Of a DNA stretch of 64,000 bases, positions 15,770 to 27,623 are shown in pieces. The notes under the pieces were generated by a model. It was given only the letters and a program-made list of their open reading frames with translations. It searched no databases and was not told the DNA's origin. The stretch comes from Bradyrhizobiaceae bacterium (GTDB lineage Bacteria > Pseudomonadota > Alphaproteobacteria > Rhizobiales > Xanthobacteraceae): NCBI GenBank assembly GCA_020544565.1, contig CP078014.1, positions 812,574 through 876,573 on the forward strand, in the 5' to 3' direction. The first letter of the stretch is position 1. Every line of letters starts with the position of its first letter. The position numbers and the translations under genes were made by a program.

Positions 15770-16357
15770 ATGCAACAGGCGACGCGCGCCGCCTTGTACG
15801 AGAGGGAGAGCACCATACGCAGTCTGCCGCTTGCGAGGGCCTTCACGCTGATCGAGCCGGGGCCGGTGGTGCTGGTCGCCACCCGTGCCGGGCGCAGGGA
15901 CAATGTGATGACCATCAGCTGGACCATGGTGATGGATTTCACCGCCAGCTTCGCCATCACCACCGGACCGTGGAATTACTCCTTCGCCGCCCTTCAGGAC
16001 ACGCGTGAATGCGTGATCGCGATCCCCACCGTGGACATGATCGACACCGTGATCGGGGTGGGCACCTGCTCCGGCGCCGACACCGACAAGTTCGCGCGCT
16101 TCGGCCTCACGCGCCAGAAGAGCAAACATGTCCGCGCGCCGCTGATCCGCGAATGTCTGGCGAATATCGAATGCCGGGTCGTCGACATCATCGCGCGGCA
16201 TAACATCGTGGTGCTCGAAGGCGTCGCCGCCTATCACGACACCGCGCGCGCGGAGAAGCGGACGCTGCATGCCGTGGGCGACGGCACCTTCATTGTCGAC
16301 GGCGACAGGCTCGACCGCAGGGAGATGATGCGCTCTAAATTGCCCGACGGGATTTAG
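15770..16357 (+). CDS. Flavin reductase family protein (FMN-binding split barrel)
   Basis: 195 residues with the split-barrel flavoprotein layout: PGPVVLVATRAGRRDNVMTI near the N-terminus, SWTMVMDFTASFAITTGPWN, TRECVIAIPTVDM and the closing IECRVVDIIARHNIVVLEGV. Family members reduce or bind FMN and often serve monooxygenases. No monooxygenase lies next to it, so its partner is unknown. It stands alone on the plus strand between the I78 protein and a dispersed repeat. Confidence 0.8.
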   Translation: MQQATRAALYERESTIRSLPLARAFTLIEPGPVVLVATRAGRRDNVMTISWTMVMDFTASFAITTGPWNYSFAALQDTRECVIAIPTVDMIDTVIGVGTCSGADTDKFARFGLTRQKSKHVRAPLIRECLANIECRVVDIIARHNIVVLEGVAAYHDTARAEKRTLHAVGDGTFIVDGDRLDRREMMRSKLPDGI

Positions 16358-16389
16358 GGTAAATTTCGTTGAGGCGGAATCAACAACGC

Positions 16390-16501
16390 GTCATGCCCGG
16401 CTTTATGCCGGGCATCCACGTCTTGAGAGCTTCAACGAAACAAGACCTGGATGGTCGGGACACAAGGGCGTTCACGCCCGTCTTCGACGAGCTCATGACG
16501 G
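16390..16501. repeat. Dispersed intergenic repeat, family A copy 1
   Basis: It starts GTCATGCCCGG, forms a hairpin with CCGGGCATCCACGTCTT, and ends with a second palindromic part (GGGCGTTCACGCCC) and CTTCGACGAGCT. A second copy with the same order of parts is at 45341-45452. Such elements are common between genes in Bradyrhizobiaceae; the function is unknown. Confidence 0.7.
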
Positions 16502-16543
16502 ATCACTCTGTTTCCATCAAAATGTGAACCTTTCTAACCGCGT

Positions 16544-18376
16544 TCAGCGCGATGGCTTCGGCGCGACCAGCGTCCGCAGCGCGTTGAGGATCACCGCGAC
16601 GTCGATCCCTTCTTGCAGGAAGGCGCCGGCCACCGGCGGGATCTTGCCGAAGGCGGCGAAGACCATGGCGATGCCCGACAGGGCCAAGCCGACAATGATG
16701 CTTTGCAGCGCGATGGCGCGGGTGCGTTGCGCGATCGCCACCGCGTCGGCGACGCGGTCCACCCGATCCACCAGGATCACCACATCGGCGGCTTCGGAGG
16801 AGGCGGTGGCGCCGCGCGCGCCCATCGCCACGCCGACATCGGCGGCGGCGAGCGCGGGCGCATCGTTGATGCCGTCGCCGACCATCATGGTCGGCTGCCG
16901 CGCGCGCTCGGCGGCGATGGCGGCGACTTTCTCCGCCGGGCTGCAGCCGGCGCGGACGTCGTCGATGGCGAGCGCGGCCGCCACCGCATTCGCCGTGTCG
17001 GCGTCGTCGCCCGTTACCATGACGACGCGGGTGACGCCCGCCGCATGCAGGCGCTTCAGCGTCTCGGGCGCGTCGGCGCGCACCGCGTCCGCCATGGCGA
17101 GATAGGCGACGACGGCGCCATCGATAGCGATGAACACCGCAAGCGCCGCCGTCCTGGTGTCCTGCGCCGAGCGCGCCCATGCGGGCACGGGCGCGTCGCC
17201 GAGCACGAGGCTACGCGAGCCGGCGCGGACATGGCGGCCGTCCACCATGCCTTCGAGACCTGCCCCGGTGACCTCCCGGACCGCCGTCGGCTGGGACAGC
17301 GCCGGCGTTTTTTCGCGCGCCAGCGTCACCAGCGTTTCCGCCAGCACATGGTGGGACGCCTGTTCGAGCGATCCGACCAGGCGGAGGATGTCGTTCGCGC
17401 AGACGCCGGGCGCGGTGTCGAGCGCGATCAGCCGCGCGCCGCCTTCGGTCAGGGTGCCGGTCTTGTCGAAGATCGCGGTGCGAACCTGTCCCAGCGCCTC
17501 GATGGCCGAACTGCCCTTCATCAGGATGCCGGCGCGGGCGGCGCGCGACACGCCGCCGATGAAGGCGACCGGCGCGGCGAGGATCAGCGGGCAGGGGGTC
17601 GCCACCACCAGCACGGCGAGGGCGCGCACCGGGTCGCCGGACAGCCACCACGCGAGAGCGGCGACGAGCAGGGTTGCCGGCAGCAGCAGCAGCGCGAAGC
17701 GGTCGGCCATGCGGATGAACGGCGCCTTCGCGGTCTGCGCGGCTTCCACCATCCGCATGATGCCGGCATAGGTGCTGTCGCGCGCCGTCGCCGAGGCCCG
17801 GTAGCGGAACGCTTCGCCGCTGTTGACCGTGCCGCTGCGCAGCGCATCGCCCTTCGTCCTGGCCTCGGGCAGCGGCTCGCCGGTCACGGCGGATTCGTCG
17901 AGGCTGGCGCGGGCGTCGAGCAAGTGGCCGTCCACCGGCAGCACTTCGCCGGCGCGCACCAGCAGTTCGTCGCCGGCGCGCACGTCGTCGGCCGCCACGT
18001 CCACGAGCTGGCCGTCGATCTGGCGGTGGGCGACGCGCGGAGTGCGGTCCCGCAGCGAGCGCAGTTCGCGCTCCGCCTTGCCGCGAGCGTAGTCCTCCAG
18101 CAGGTTGCCGCCGGAATACATCATGGCGACGACCACGCCGGCCAGCGGCTGGCCCATGACGATGGACGCCACCATCGCCACCAGCGCAATGGCGTCGACG
18201 CCGAACCGCCCGATCAGCATGTCGCGGAAGATCGAGATCGCGAGCCCGGCCGCGACGGGCACGGTCGCAGCGCTCCAGATCAGGTTCGCCGCTGCCACGC
18301 TGTCGAAGTGTCCGGCGAGCAGTCCGGCGGCTGTGCCTGTCAGCGCGATGGCGAACAGGCCGAGATGGACGATCAT
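16544..18376 (-). CDS. P1B-type heavy-metal-transporting ATPase without N-terminal metal-binding domain
   Basis: 610 residues. The core is complete: actuator motif SLDESAVTGEP, the membrane metal-site helix VATPCPLILAAPV, phosphorylation motif FDKTGTLTEG and the hinge MVGDGINDAPALA. The intramembrane motif is TPC rather than the CPC of Cu or Zn/Cd pumps, and there is no cytoplasmic HMA domain, so the metal cannot be named from sequence. Its start is 22 bp downstream of the ureG stop on the same strand. It is likely co-transcribed with the urease nickel chaperone, which makes nickel or cobalt balance a tempting but inferred role. Confidence 0.88.
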   Translation of the reverse strand: MIVHLGLFAIALTGTAAGLLAGHFDSVAAANLIWSAATVPVAAGLAISIFRDMLIGRFGVDAIALVAMVASIVMGQPLAGVVVAMMYSGGNLLEDYARGKAERELRSLRDRTPRVAHRQIDGQLVDVAADDVRAGDELLVRAGEVLPVDGHLLDARASLDESAVTGEPLPEARTKGDALRSGTVNSGEAFRYRASATARDSTYAGIMRMVEAAQTAKAPFIRMADRFALLLLPATLLVAALAWWLSGDPVRALAVLVVATPCPLILAAPVAFIGGVSRAARAGILMKGSSAIEALGQVRTAIFDKTGTLTEGGARLIALDTAPGVCANDILRLVGSLEQASHHVLAETLVTLAREKTPALSQPTAVREVTGAGLEGMVDGRHVRAGSRSLVLGDAPVPAWARSAQDTRTAALAVFIAIDGAVVAYLAMADAVRADAPETLKRLHAAGVTRVVMVTGDDADTANAVAAALAIDDVRAGCSPAEKVAAIAAERARQPTMMVGDGINDAPALAAADVGVAMGARGATASSEAADVVILVDRVDRVADAVAIAQRTRAIALQSIIVGLALSGIAMVFAAFGKIPPVAGAFLQEGIDVAVILNALRTLVAPKPSR

Positions 18377-18398
18377 GTCATGCGCCCGCGACGCCGGG

Positions 18399-19016
<618 letters not shown>

Positions 19017-19375
19017 GAGTGTCTTCCTGACTGGTGTGGAGATCGCGCCGTCCGGCGATCTGGTGTGCGGGTCACCGGATGTTTCTGCGCATGATCGTAA
19101 GCACTTTTTATACATCGTGCATACGGAATGAAAACTCTGCTTCTTAATTATGCGACCATGCGTCATTCACCTTATGACGCAGATCAAGGCCGGCGGGGCA
19201 TCTTATTATAGATTTAATCTTCGCTGTCTTGAACGCATGCCCCCACCGGGCTAGCGTGCCCGACATTACGGACAGGGACGGGCAAAGATTCTGGATTCGC
19301 GGCGCGGTGGCATACCGTTACGGTCGCGAGCGGGTTTTGTGTCCTCGACATAATAAAGAGCGGGGGAGCGTTTCG
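19017..19375. promoter_or_regulatory. Divergent ureG/ureD control region
   Basis: 359 bp between two divergent urease genes, with a markedly AT-rich centre (about 19090-19220, including TTATTATAGATTTAATC), so promoters for both directions are expected here. I cannot name binding sites with confidence. If ureD starts at TTG 19229, part of this region would be coding. Confidence 0.5.
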
Positions 19376-20203
19376 TTGGAAGGAAGTGGCTGGCGGGCCG
19401 AGCTTGAACTGTGGTTCGAGCGCAATCACGGCATGACGCGGCTGATGCGGCGACGCCATGTCGGACCGCTTGCGATTCAGCGCCCCTTCCATCCCGAGAC
19501 CGACGGCTCCGCTCATGTCTATCTGCTGCATCCGCCCGGCGGCGTGGCCGGCGGCGACCAGCTCGACATCAGGTGCCATGTGGGGCCGCAGGCGCGGACC
19601 GTGCTGACCACGCCCGGCGCCACCAAATTTTATCGCAGCCAGCGCGGCCGCAGCGCACAACAGACCACCATCGACGTCGGCGCCGAGGCGATCTGCGAAT
19701 ACCTGCCGCAGGAAACCATCCTGTTCGACGGCGCCGACGCCTCGATCAGCACCCGCGTCACGCTGGCCGCCGATTCCGTCTACATGGGGTGGGATTTCGT
19801 CAGCCTCGGACGGCCGGCCGCGGGAGAGAGCTTCGCCACCGGTCATGCCCACCAGCGCGTGGAGATCGTGCGGGAGGGGCGCCGCATCTGGTTCGAGCAG
19901 CTCAGGCTGTCCGGCGACATGCAGATGGCCGGCGCGCCGTTCGCGTTTGCGGGGCGGCCGATCATCGGCACCATGATCTATGCCGGGCCGATGGTTGAAG
20001 ATACGGTGGAGCGGATTCGCAGCCTGCTCGGAGACGCGGCGCGTCGGGTTTTTTCCGTCAGCCAGCTCGAGCGGGTGATCGTCTGCCGCTATCTGGGAAA
20101 CCGCATGTCGGAAGGCAAATCGCTTTTTCTTCACGCCTGGGACGTGCTGCGCGAAACGGGGATCGGCAAGCGCGCCGCCGCTCCGCGCATCTGGGCCACA
20201 TAA
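19376..20203 (+). CDS. ureD: Urease accessory protein UreD
   Basis: 275 residues from TTG 19376, chosen because GGGGGAG lies seven bases upstream and the protein then begins at the conserved GWRAELELWFE. An in-frame TTG at 19229 would add 49 residues without family features. Landmarks are HVGPLAIQRPFHPE, LLHPPGGVAGGDQLDI, TTPGATKFYRS and EYLPQETILFDGA. UreD (UreH) is the scaffold that docks UreF and UreG onto apo-urease during nickel insertion. It opens the ureD-A-B-C unit; ureA follows 22 bp later. Confidence 0.95.
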   Translation: MEGSGWRAELELWFERNHGMTRLMRRRHVGPLAIQRPFHPETDGSAHVYLLHPPGGVAGGDQLDIRCHVGPQARTVLTTPGATKFYRSQRGRSAQQTTIDVGAEAICEYLPQETILFDGADASISTRVTLAADSVYMGWDFVSLGRPAAGESFATGHAHQRVEIVREGRRIWFEQLRLSGDMQMAGAPFAFAGRPIIGTMIYAGPMVEDTVERIRSLLGDAARRVFSVSQLERVIVCRYLGNRMSEGKSLFLHAWDVLRETGIGKRAAAPRIWAT

Positions 20204-20225
20204 TTCGATCAAAGAGGGCTAGCCA

Positions 20226-20528
20226 ATGGAACTGTTGCCGCGCGAGAAAGACAAACTGCTGCTGTTCACGGCAGCGCTGGTGGCCGAGCGCCGCAAGGCG
20301 CGCGGCGTCAAGCTCAATTATCCCGAGGTCATCGCCTATATCTCGGCCGCGATCATGGAAGGCGCGCGGGACGGGCGGACCGTCGCCGATCTTATGTCCT
20401 ACGGCGCGACGCTGCTGACCCGTGCCGACGTGATGGAGGGCGTGCCGGAGATGATCCACGACATCCAGGTCGAGGCGACATTCCCGGACGGCACCAAGCT
20501 CGTCACCGTCCACAATCCCATTCCGTGA
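20226..20528 (+). CDS. ureA: Urease gamma subunit UreA
   Basis: 100 residues, standard for separate bacterial gamma subunits. It starts [14 protein letters not shown] and carries [26 protein letters not shown], and the ending VTVHNPIP typical of the family. It forms the (alpha-beta-gamma)3 urease with UreB and UreC. The ribosome binding sequence AGAGGG lies before the start, and ureB follows after 10 bp. Confidence 0.97.
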   Translation: MELLPREKDKLLLFTAALVAERRKARGVKLNYPEVIAYISAAIMEGARDGRTVADLMSYGATLLTRADVMEGVPEMIHDIQVEATFPDGTKLVTVHNPIP

Positions 20529-20538
20529 GGAGGCCGCT

Positions 20539-20844
20539 ATGATTCCGGGCGAATATTTCATCGAGGACGGCTCGATCGAGCTCAACGCCGGCCGCGAGAC
20601 CCGCGTGATCGCGGTGGAGAACAGCGGCGATCGGCCGATCCAGGTCGGCTCGCACTATCATTTCTACGAGACCAACACGGCGCTGATTTTCGATCGCGAG
20701 CAGACGAGGGGCTTCCGCCTGAACATTCCGGCGGGCACCGCCGTTCGTTTCGAGCCCGGGCAGGACCGCAAGGTCGAGCTTGTCGCACTGGACGGTGCGC
20801 GCGAGATCTACGGATTCAACGCCAAGGTCATGGGCAAGCTCTAG
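20539..20844 (+). CDS. ureB: Urease beta subunit UreB
   Basis: 101 residues. It shows [19 protein letters not shown], then [11 protein letters not shown] and [15 protein letters not shown], all family landmarks. GAGGAGG precedes the ATG. It is a structural subunit with no catalytic residues, packed between UreA and UreC. UreC follows after 9 bp with TAGGAGG, so all three subunits should be translated at similar levels. Confidence 0.97.
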   Translation: MIPGEYFIEDGSIELNAGRETRVIAVENSGDRPIQVGSHYHFYETNTALIFDREQTRGFRLNIPAGTAVRFEPGQDRKVELVALDGAREIYGFNAKVMGKL

Positions 20845-20853
20845 GAGGCACGG

Positions 20854-22557
<1,704 letters not shown>

Positions 22558-22678
22558 GGGTTGAAGAACAGGGCGGTCCCGGACGCGAGGCAGCGCCAGG
22601 CGTTGCATCGCAGAGCCGGGATCGCCGCCAAGCGCAAATAGTGAAAGCCGCATAGCGAGAGACAGAGGGGCAGGCACC

Positions 22679-23707
22679 ATGAACGTGGACGGGTTCAGGG
22701 ATCATCCCTCGCTCGGCTTCATCGACTGGACGCTACGGGGGGTGGGACAGGTCGTGTTCCAGAACAACCCGCTGGCGGGTCTGGTGATCCTGCTCGGCCT
22801 TCTGTTCAATTCGTGGATCTACGCCGCGATCTGCGTCGTCGGGGTGGTGGCGAGCACGCTGACCGCCATTGTGCTGAAAGCCGACAGGGGGCTGATTCGC
22901 GACGGGCTGTTCGGCTTCAACGGGGCGCTGGTGGCGCTGGCGCTGGTGGCGTTCACCAGTGCCGATTTCCGCACCGGCGCGGTGCCGTCGCCGGCGATGC
23001 TGGTGTATCTCGTGAGCGGGGCGGCGATGTCCACCATGGCCTTCGCCAGCATGGCGGCGGTGCTGGGGCCGCACAAGGTCGCGCCGCTGACCATGCCGTT
23101 CGTGCTGGTCGGGTGGCTGTTCCTGTTCGCGGTGCTGAAATTCAGCGCCATCGATGCCGGCCCGATGGCCAAGCCGGTGTCGCCCGACCAGTTCCCGGCG
23201 GCTGCGGCTTACGTCTTGCCGACCTGGTACATGGGCATCGGCACCTCGATCGGCCAGATTTTCTTCCAGGACAACTGGATCAGCGGCTTCATCATCCTGG
23301 CCGGCATCGCCATCCACTCGCGCGTCGCCGCCGGTATGGGACTGCTCGGCGCCATCGTCGGCACCGCCACCGCGGCGCTGTTCGGCGGTCCGGAGGGGGC
23401 CATCCGCGACGGGCTGTTCGGCTACAATTCCGCGCTGACCGCCATGGCGCTCGGAGGCTTCTTCCTGGTGCTGACCTGGAGCAGCTTCTTCTACGCGCTG
23501 TTCGGCGCGGTGGTGTCGGCGTGGCTGTGGGCCTCCATCGCCATCTTCCTCAAGCCGATCGGCATGCCGGTGCTGACATCCGCCTTCGTCTTCGTCACCT
23601 GGCTGATGCTGATCGGCCAGTACGCCTTCAAGGCGCTGGTGCCGGTGCCTCCGGCCGAGGCGACCACGCCGGAAGACAACCGCCGGCGTTATCTCGCGGG
23701 CAATTGA
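22679..23707 (+). CDS. Urea transporter (UT/SLC14 family)
   Basis: 342 residues with two homologous halves: QVVFQNNPLAGLVILLGL with FGFNGALVALAL in the first, and QIFFQDNWISGFIILAGI with FGYNSALTAMALG in the second. This internal duplication is characteristic of UT urea channels. About ten transmembrane segments are expected. AGGGG precedes the ATG. It lies directly after ureC and should bring urea into the cell for the enzyme. It is a channel-type route, in contrast to the urt ABC transporter, which is absent from this window. Confidence 0.93.
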   Translation: MNVDGFRDHPSLGFIDWTLRGVGQVVFQNNPLAGLVILLGLLFNSWIYAAICVVGVVASTLTAIVLKADRGLIRDGLFGFNGALVALALVAFTSADFRTGAVPSPAMLVYLVSGAAMSTMAFASMAAVLGPHKVAPLTMPFVLVGWLFLFAVLKFSAIDAGPMAKPVSPDQFPAAAAYVLPTWYMGIGTSIGQIFFQDNWISGFIILAGIAIHSRVAAGMGLLGAIVGTATAALFGGPEGAIRDGLFGYNSALTAMALGGFFLVLTWSSFFYALFGAVVSAWLWASIAIFLKPIGMPVLTSAFVFVTWLMLIGQYAFKALVPVPPAEATTPEDNRRRYLAGN

Positions 23708-23749
23708 AGCCGTTGCGCTGATATCGCCCGACTGGTGGGTCGGCGGATA

Positions 23750-24433
23750 TCAGGAGCGGAACAGGCGGCTGTATTGCGTCTCGTGCCAGGCGCTGGCCAT
23801 CGCCATGGCCGGGGCGACGTTGCCGATGTCGTCGTCGCTCAGGGTCGCGGCCTTCTGCGCCGCGCGGTGGATCACCGGCACGGCCGCGATCAGGATGCGC
23901 TGGCCCGCGGTATGGCCGAGCGGCACCAGCCGGATGGCGGCGGCGACCTGTCCCTCCACCACGCTCCACATCAGCCCGCGCAGCGCATCCGCGGGCGCGA
24001 TCTGCCAGTGATCGGCGGCAATGGCGAAGGCGGCGGGATAGGTCAGGAGCCGGCCGGCGTCGGCTTTGGCCCGGGCGATTCCGAGATCGGCGAGCAGGGC
24101 GAGCAGCGACTCGCTCATGCGCCGGTCTTCCAGTTCGAGTTCGCGGCTTTCCCGCCCGGCGGCGAGCCACGCATCGGCGTCGAAGAAACCGGCGTCGTCA
24201 TTGTTGCGCAGCGCGTGGCACATCCGCCAGAACAGCGCCCCGTCGAGGTCGGCGTAGCTGTGTTCGAGCAGCCCGAGGATCCAGCCGCCGGCGCTGGCCT
24301 CGTCCGTCACCGTGCCGGCCTGCACCGCCCATTCCAGCCCTCTGGAATAGGAGAAGCCGCCGACCGGCTGGCTCGGGCTGACGAGGCGCAGCAGATGCAG
24401 CGGCAGCCCGCCCGAAGGATCGTCGCTGGCCAT
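23750..24433 (-). CDS. ureF: Urease accessory protein UreF
   Basis: 227 residues. Family landmarks are LLRLVSPSQPVGGFSYSRGLE near the N-terminus, the mid-helical DADAWLAAGRESRELELED, and the GQRILIAAVPVIH C-terminal region. UreF bridges UreD and UreG and gates nickel transfer. It is on the minus strand, convergent with the urea transporter, and starts 14 bp after the GntP-like permease, so it appears to be co-transcribed with that permease rather than with the urease subunits. Confidence 0.95.
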   Translation of the reverse strand: MASDDPSGGLPLHLLRLVSPSQPVGGFSYSRGLEWAVQAGTVTDEASAGGWILGLLEHSYADLDGALFWRMCHALRNNDDAGFFDADAWLAAGRESRELELEDRRMSESLLALLADLGIARAKADAGRLLTYPAAFAIAADHWQIAPADALRGLMWSVVEGQVAAAIRLVPLGHTAGQRILIAAVPVIHRAAQKAATLSDDDIGNVAPAMAMASAWHETQYSRLFRS

Positions 24434-24447
24434 GTGCGGACCCTTAC

Positions 24448-25887
24448 TCAGAACGATCCGAACATCGATCCGAGCGCGAACACCACGACCAGCGAGATGA
24501 TGACGCTGACGATCACCGTCATCACCATGTCGAAATAGCTGCCGGCATGGGTCTGCTTGCTGACCTGGAGCAGCAGCAGCACGGTGCCGTTGTGCGGCAG
24601 GGCATCGAGGGTGCCGGCGCTGATGGTGGTGAGACGGTGCATCAGCTCCGGATTGATGCCGTGCTCGACGGCGAGCCGCATGTATTCGGCTCCGAGCGCG
24701 TTGAGCGCGATGGCCATGCCGCCGGAGGCGGTGCCGGTCAGCGCCGCCAGCGCGTTCATGGCGACGACGAGGGAGACCAGCGGACCGCCGGGGATTTCCA
24801 GCACGGCGTCACGCACCACGGCGAACGCCGGCATTGCCGCCACCACCGCGCCGAAGCCGACGAGGCTCGCCACCGTCATGATCGGCAGCACCGAGGAGTT
24901 GGCGCCGGCGTCGAGGCTTTCGCGCAGCCTGCCGAAGCGGTTGAAGTTGACCGCGATCACGGTGGCGATCGCCGCGGCGAGGGCGATTAGCACGGCCCAG
25001 ACGCCGATCGAGGAATTGATGTCGATGTTCCATCCCGCGGTTTTCAGGATGGAGTAGTCGACGCGCGGCAGGATGACGAGCGCCATCAGGAAGTTGACGA
25101 TGATGACGACCGCGAGCGGCAGGACGGCGAAAGCGAACGGCGGATAGTCGTCGCTGCGCTTGCCGTGGTCGATTTCGGCGGGGTCGAAGTCGCCGGAGGT
25201 GGTCGCCTGCTCGCGGACCTTTTCACTGACCTCGATGTCGCCGATGTCGTCCACATAGCATTCGCCGGCCGCGCGCGCCTTGGCCTCCGCGCGGTTCAGC
25301 CACCACATGCCGAACGCCAGCGTGACGATCGAGGCGATGATGCCGAGGCCGGGAGCGGCGAACGTCGTCGTCCCGAAATACGGCATGGGGATCGCGTTGT
25401 TGGTCGACGGCGTGCCGGGCATGGCCGACATCGTAAACGTGAACGCGCCGAGGCCGATGGTGGCCGGCATCAGCCGCGCCGGGATGTTAGCGGCCTTGAA
25501 CATTTCGCGCGCCATCGGCACCAGCACGAAGAACGCCACGAACACGCTGACGCCGCCATAGGTGACCACGGCGGAGGCCAGCACCACGGCGAGCATCGTG
25601 CGCTGGACGCCGAGCTTCTCGGTCAGGTAGCGCGCGATGGACACGATCGAGCCGCTGTCGTCCATCAGCTTGCCGAAGATGCCGCCGAGCAGGAACAGCG
25701 GAAACCACTGCGATACGAAGCGCGCGGTGCCGGCCATGAAGGTCGCGGTCCAGTGCGGCAGCAGCGGCTCGCCCGCGAACACCACAGCGACCAGCGCTGC
25801 GGCCGGCGACAGCATGAGGACGCTCCAGCCGCGATAGGCCAGCCACATCAGCAGCCCGAGCCCGAGCAAGATTCCGAACAGCCCCAT
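24448..25887 (-). CDS. GntP/CitM-type permease
   Basis: 479 residues, strongly hydrophobic throughout with about 12 predicted membrane segments. It shows the gluconate/citrate permease pattern: MGLFGILLGLGLLMWLAYRG at the start, SAMPGTPSTNNAIPMPYFGT in the middle, and GTASGGMAIALNALG with MHRLTTISAGTLDALPHNG near the end. Substrate is probably an organic acid such as gluconate or hydroxybutyrate; this cannot be fixed from sequence. Its close spacing to ureF is unusual. Confidence 0.8.
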   Translation of the reverse strand: MGLFGILLGLGLLMWLAYRGWSVLMLSPAAALVAVVFAGEPLLPHWTATFMAGTARFVSQWFPLFLLGGIFGKLMDDSGSIVSIARYLTEKLGVQRTMLAVVLASAVVTYGGVSVFVAFFVLVPMAREMFKAANIPARLMPATIGLGAFTFTMSAMPGTPSTNNAIPMPYFGTTTFAAPGLGIIASIVTLAFGMWWLNRAEAKARAAGECYVDDIGDIEVSEKVREQATTSGDFDPAEIDHGKRSDDYPPFAFAVLPLAVVIIVNFLMALVILPRVDYSILKTAGWNIDINSSIGVWAVLIALAAAIATVIAVNFNRFGRLRESLDAGANSSVLPIMTVASLVGFGAVVAAMPAFAVVRDAVLEIPGGPLVSLVVAMNALAALTGTASGGMAIALNALGAEYMRLAVEHGINPELMHRLTTISAGTLDALPHNGTVLLLLQVSKQTHAGSYFDMVMTVIVSVIISLVVVFALGSMFGSF

Positions 25888-26143
25888 CGTCGTGCCCCTT
25901 AACCAGATCCTGTGCGGAGACGCTCAGTGGCGGTCCGCAAATCGCGAGATTCGATCCTTAAAGCATTTCAACATCATGCCGTTCAAGTTACAACCACGGC
26001 CGGGAATGGCCGGTCTGGAATTGATGTGACATGCCGGCCACCCGTTGTTTTGCACAGCCTTGCGGGGCAGCCCGGGCCAGCGCATCTGGCCGATGACGGC
26101 GGGCGGGCCTAGGGTTCGGGCCGTGAACCTTGCGGAGGCCCGA

Positions 26144-26494
26144 TTGCCCATCACGATCTACGGCATCAAGAACTGCGACACCATGAAGAAGGCTCGCGCG
26201 TGGTTGGACCAGCACGGCGTCGCCTACAACTTTCACGACTACAAGGCCGCGGGCATCGACAGGGAGCACTTGGCGCGGTGGAGCGGCAAGGTCGGATGGG
26301 AAGCGCTGCTCAATCGCGCCGGCACCACCTTCCGCAAGCTGCCCGACGCCGACAAGGATGGCGTGACGGAGAAGAAGGCGCTGGCGCTGATGCTGGCCCA
26401 GCCGTCCATGATCAAGCGCCCGGTGCTCGAAGTCGGCGGCAAGGTGCTGGTCGGCTTCAGGCCGGAGATCTACGGGGCCGCGATCAAGCCCTGA
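26144..26494 (+). CDS. ArsC/YffB-family thioredoxin-fold protein
   Basis: 116 residues from TTG 26144, with GGAGG upstream. The thioredoxin-like start PITIYGIKNCDTMKKARAWL has a single catalytic-type Cys. WSGKVGWEALLNRAGTTFRKL and the ending KRPVLEVGGKVLVGFRPE match the YffB branch, whose function is uncertain and is probably not arsenate reduction. It is monocistronic and not close to the arsenic gene at the window start. A GTG at 26123 is an alternative start. Confidence 0.85.
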   Translation: MPITIYGIKNCDTMKKARAWLDQHGVAYNFHDYKAAGIDREHLARWSGKVGWEALLNRAGTTFRKLPDADKDGVTEKKALALMLAQPSMIKRPVLEVGGKVLVGFRPEIYGAAIKP

Positions 26495-26867
26495 CCGGCC
26501 GTCAGTGGATGCGGGGTGGGGCGGGCGTTTGCGATGGTTCCGGTCCGATCGGGCCGTTGGGCCGCGATCAGGCGAATTTTCCATGAAACGGCGCCCTGAC
26601 GCGAAATCAGGCTGCGCGGGTCGGTTTCCGGCGTGTGGGACATTCTCCCTCGGTCCGCGCCGTATCGGTGTTGTGCTTTTTGTCTAGACGGCCGCTTTTC
26701 GCTGAGCAGCATTGCGACTTGCGCAAGGCTGATATTTGGCTACATAGTCGCGCCCACGGTCGTGAAAACCGATGCGCCTGCCGGATGGGCGAGCGGATTC
26801 ACGACCACAAGAAATCGGCCGCGCGCCCGCTCATGGACGGCGTGAAAGGCTGACGGGGGGAATTTGC
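26495..26867. other. Intergenic region before the liv cluster
   Basis: 373 bp without a supported gene. Short open frames here have no family features. It should hold the promoter for livG onward; GGGGGG at 26855-26860 serves as the livG ribosome binding site. I see no clear riboswitch or operator. Confidence 0.5.
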
Positions 26868-27623
26868 TTGGCTGACGATATTATCCTTGAAACCCAGGGG
26901 ATGACGAAGGAATTCGCGGGCTTTGTGGCCGTCAGCGACGTCGATCTTCGGGTGAAGCGCGGCACGATTCACGCGCTGATCGGCCCGAACGGCGCCGGCA
27001 AGACGACGTGCTTCAATCTGCTGACCAAGTTCCTGCAGCCGACGCGCGGGCGGATTCTTTATAATGGGCGGGACATCACGGCGATGAAGCCGGCGGATGT
27101 GGCGCGGCTGGGGCTGGTGCGCTCGTTCCAGATTTCGGCGGTGTTTCCGCATCTCACGGCGCTCGAGAATGTCCGCGTGGCGCTGCAGCGCCAGCATGGC
27201 AATTCGTTTGATTTCTGGCGCTCGAAAGCGGTGCTCGACCGCTTCAACGGCCGTGCGCGGGAACTGCTCGACGATGTGGGCCTCAGCGAATTCGCCGACA
27301 CGCCGGCGGTCGAGATGCCCTACGGCCGCAAGCGCGCGCTGGAGATCGCCACCACGCTGGCGCTCGATCCGGACATGATGCTGCTGGACGAGCCGATGGC
27401 CGGCATGGGCCACGAAGACATCGACAAGGTGGCGGCGCTGATCAAGCGCATCTCGGCGAAATACACCATCCTGATGGTGGAGCATAATCTCAACGTCGTC
27501 GCCAACCTGTCTGACACGATCACCGTGCTGACGCGCGGCAAGGTGCTGGCGGAAGGCGATTACGCCACGCTGACAAAGGATCCGCGGGTCAAGGAAGCCT
27601 ATCTGGGGGCGGGCCATGAATAA
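26868..27623 (+). CDS. livG: Branched-chain amino acid/amide ABC transporter ATPase LivG
   Basis: 251 residues from TTG 26868. Walker A is GPNGAGKTTCF. The family insert RLGLVRSFQISAVFPHLTALENV is present, and Walker B is DPDMMLLDEPMAGMG. The signature motif reads EMPYGRKRALEIA, a common LivG variant of LSGGQ. It pairs with LivF to energise import. The start was chosen for the GGGGGG site; an earlier ATG at 26772 would add 32 non-conserved residues. Its 3' end overlaps livF by 8 bp. Confidence 0.92.
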   Translation: MADDIILETQGMTKEFAGFVAVSDVDLRVKRGTIHALIGPNGAGKTTCFNLLTKFLQPTRGRILYNGRDITAMKPADVARLGLVRSFQISAVFPHLTALENVRVALQRQHGNSFDFWRSKAVLDRFNGRARELLDDVGLSEFADTPAVEMPYGRKRALEIATTLALDPDMMLLDEPMAGMGHEDIDKVAALIKRISAKYTILMVEHNLNVVANLSDTITVLTRGKVLAEGDYATLTKDPRVKEAYLGAGHE

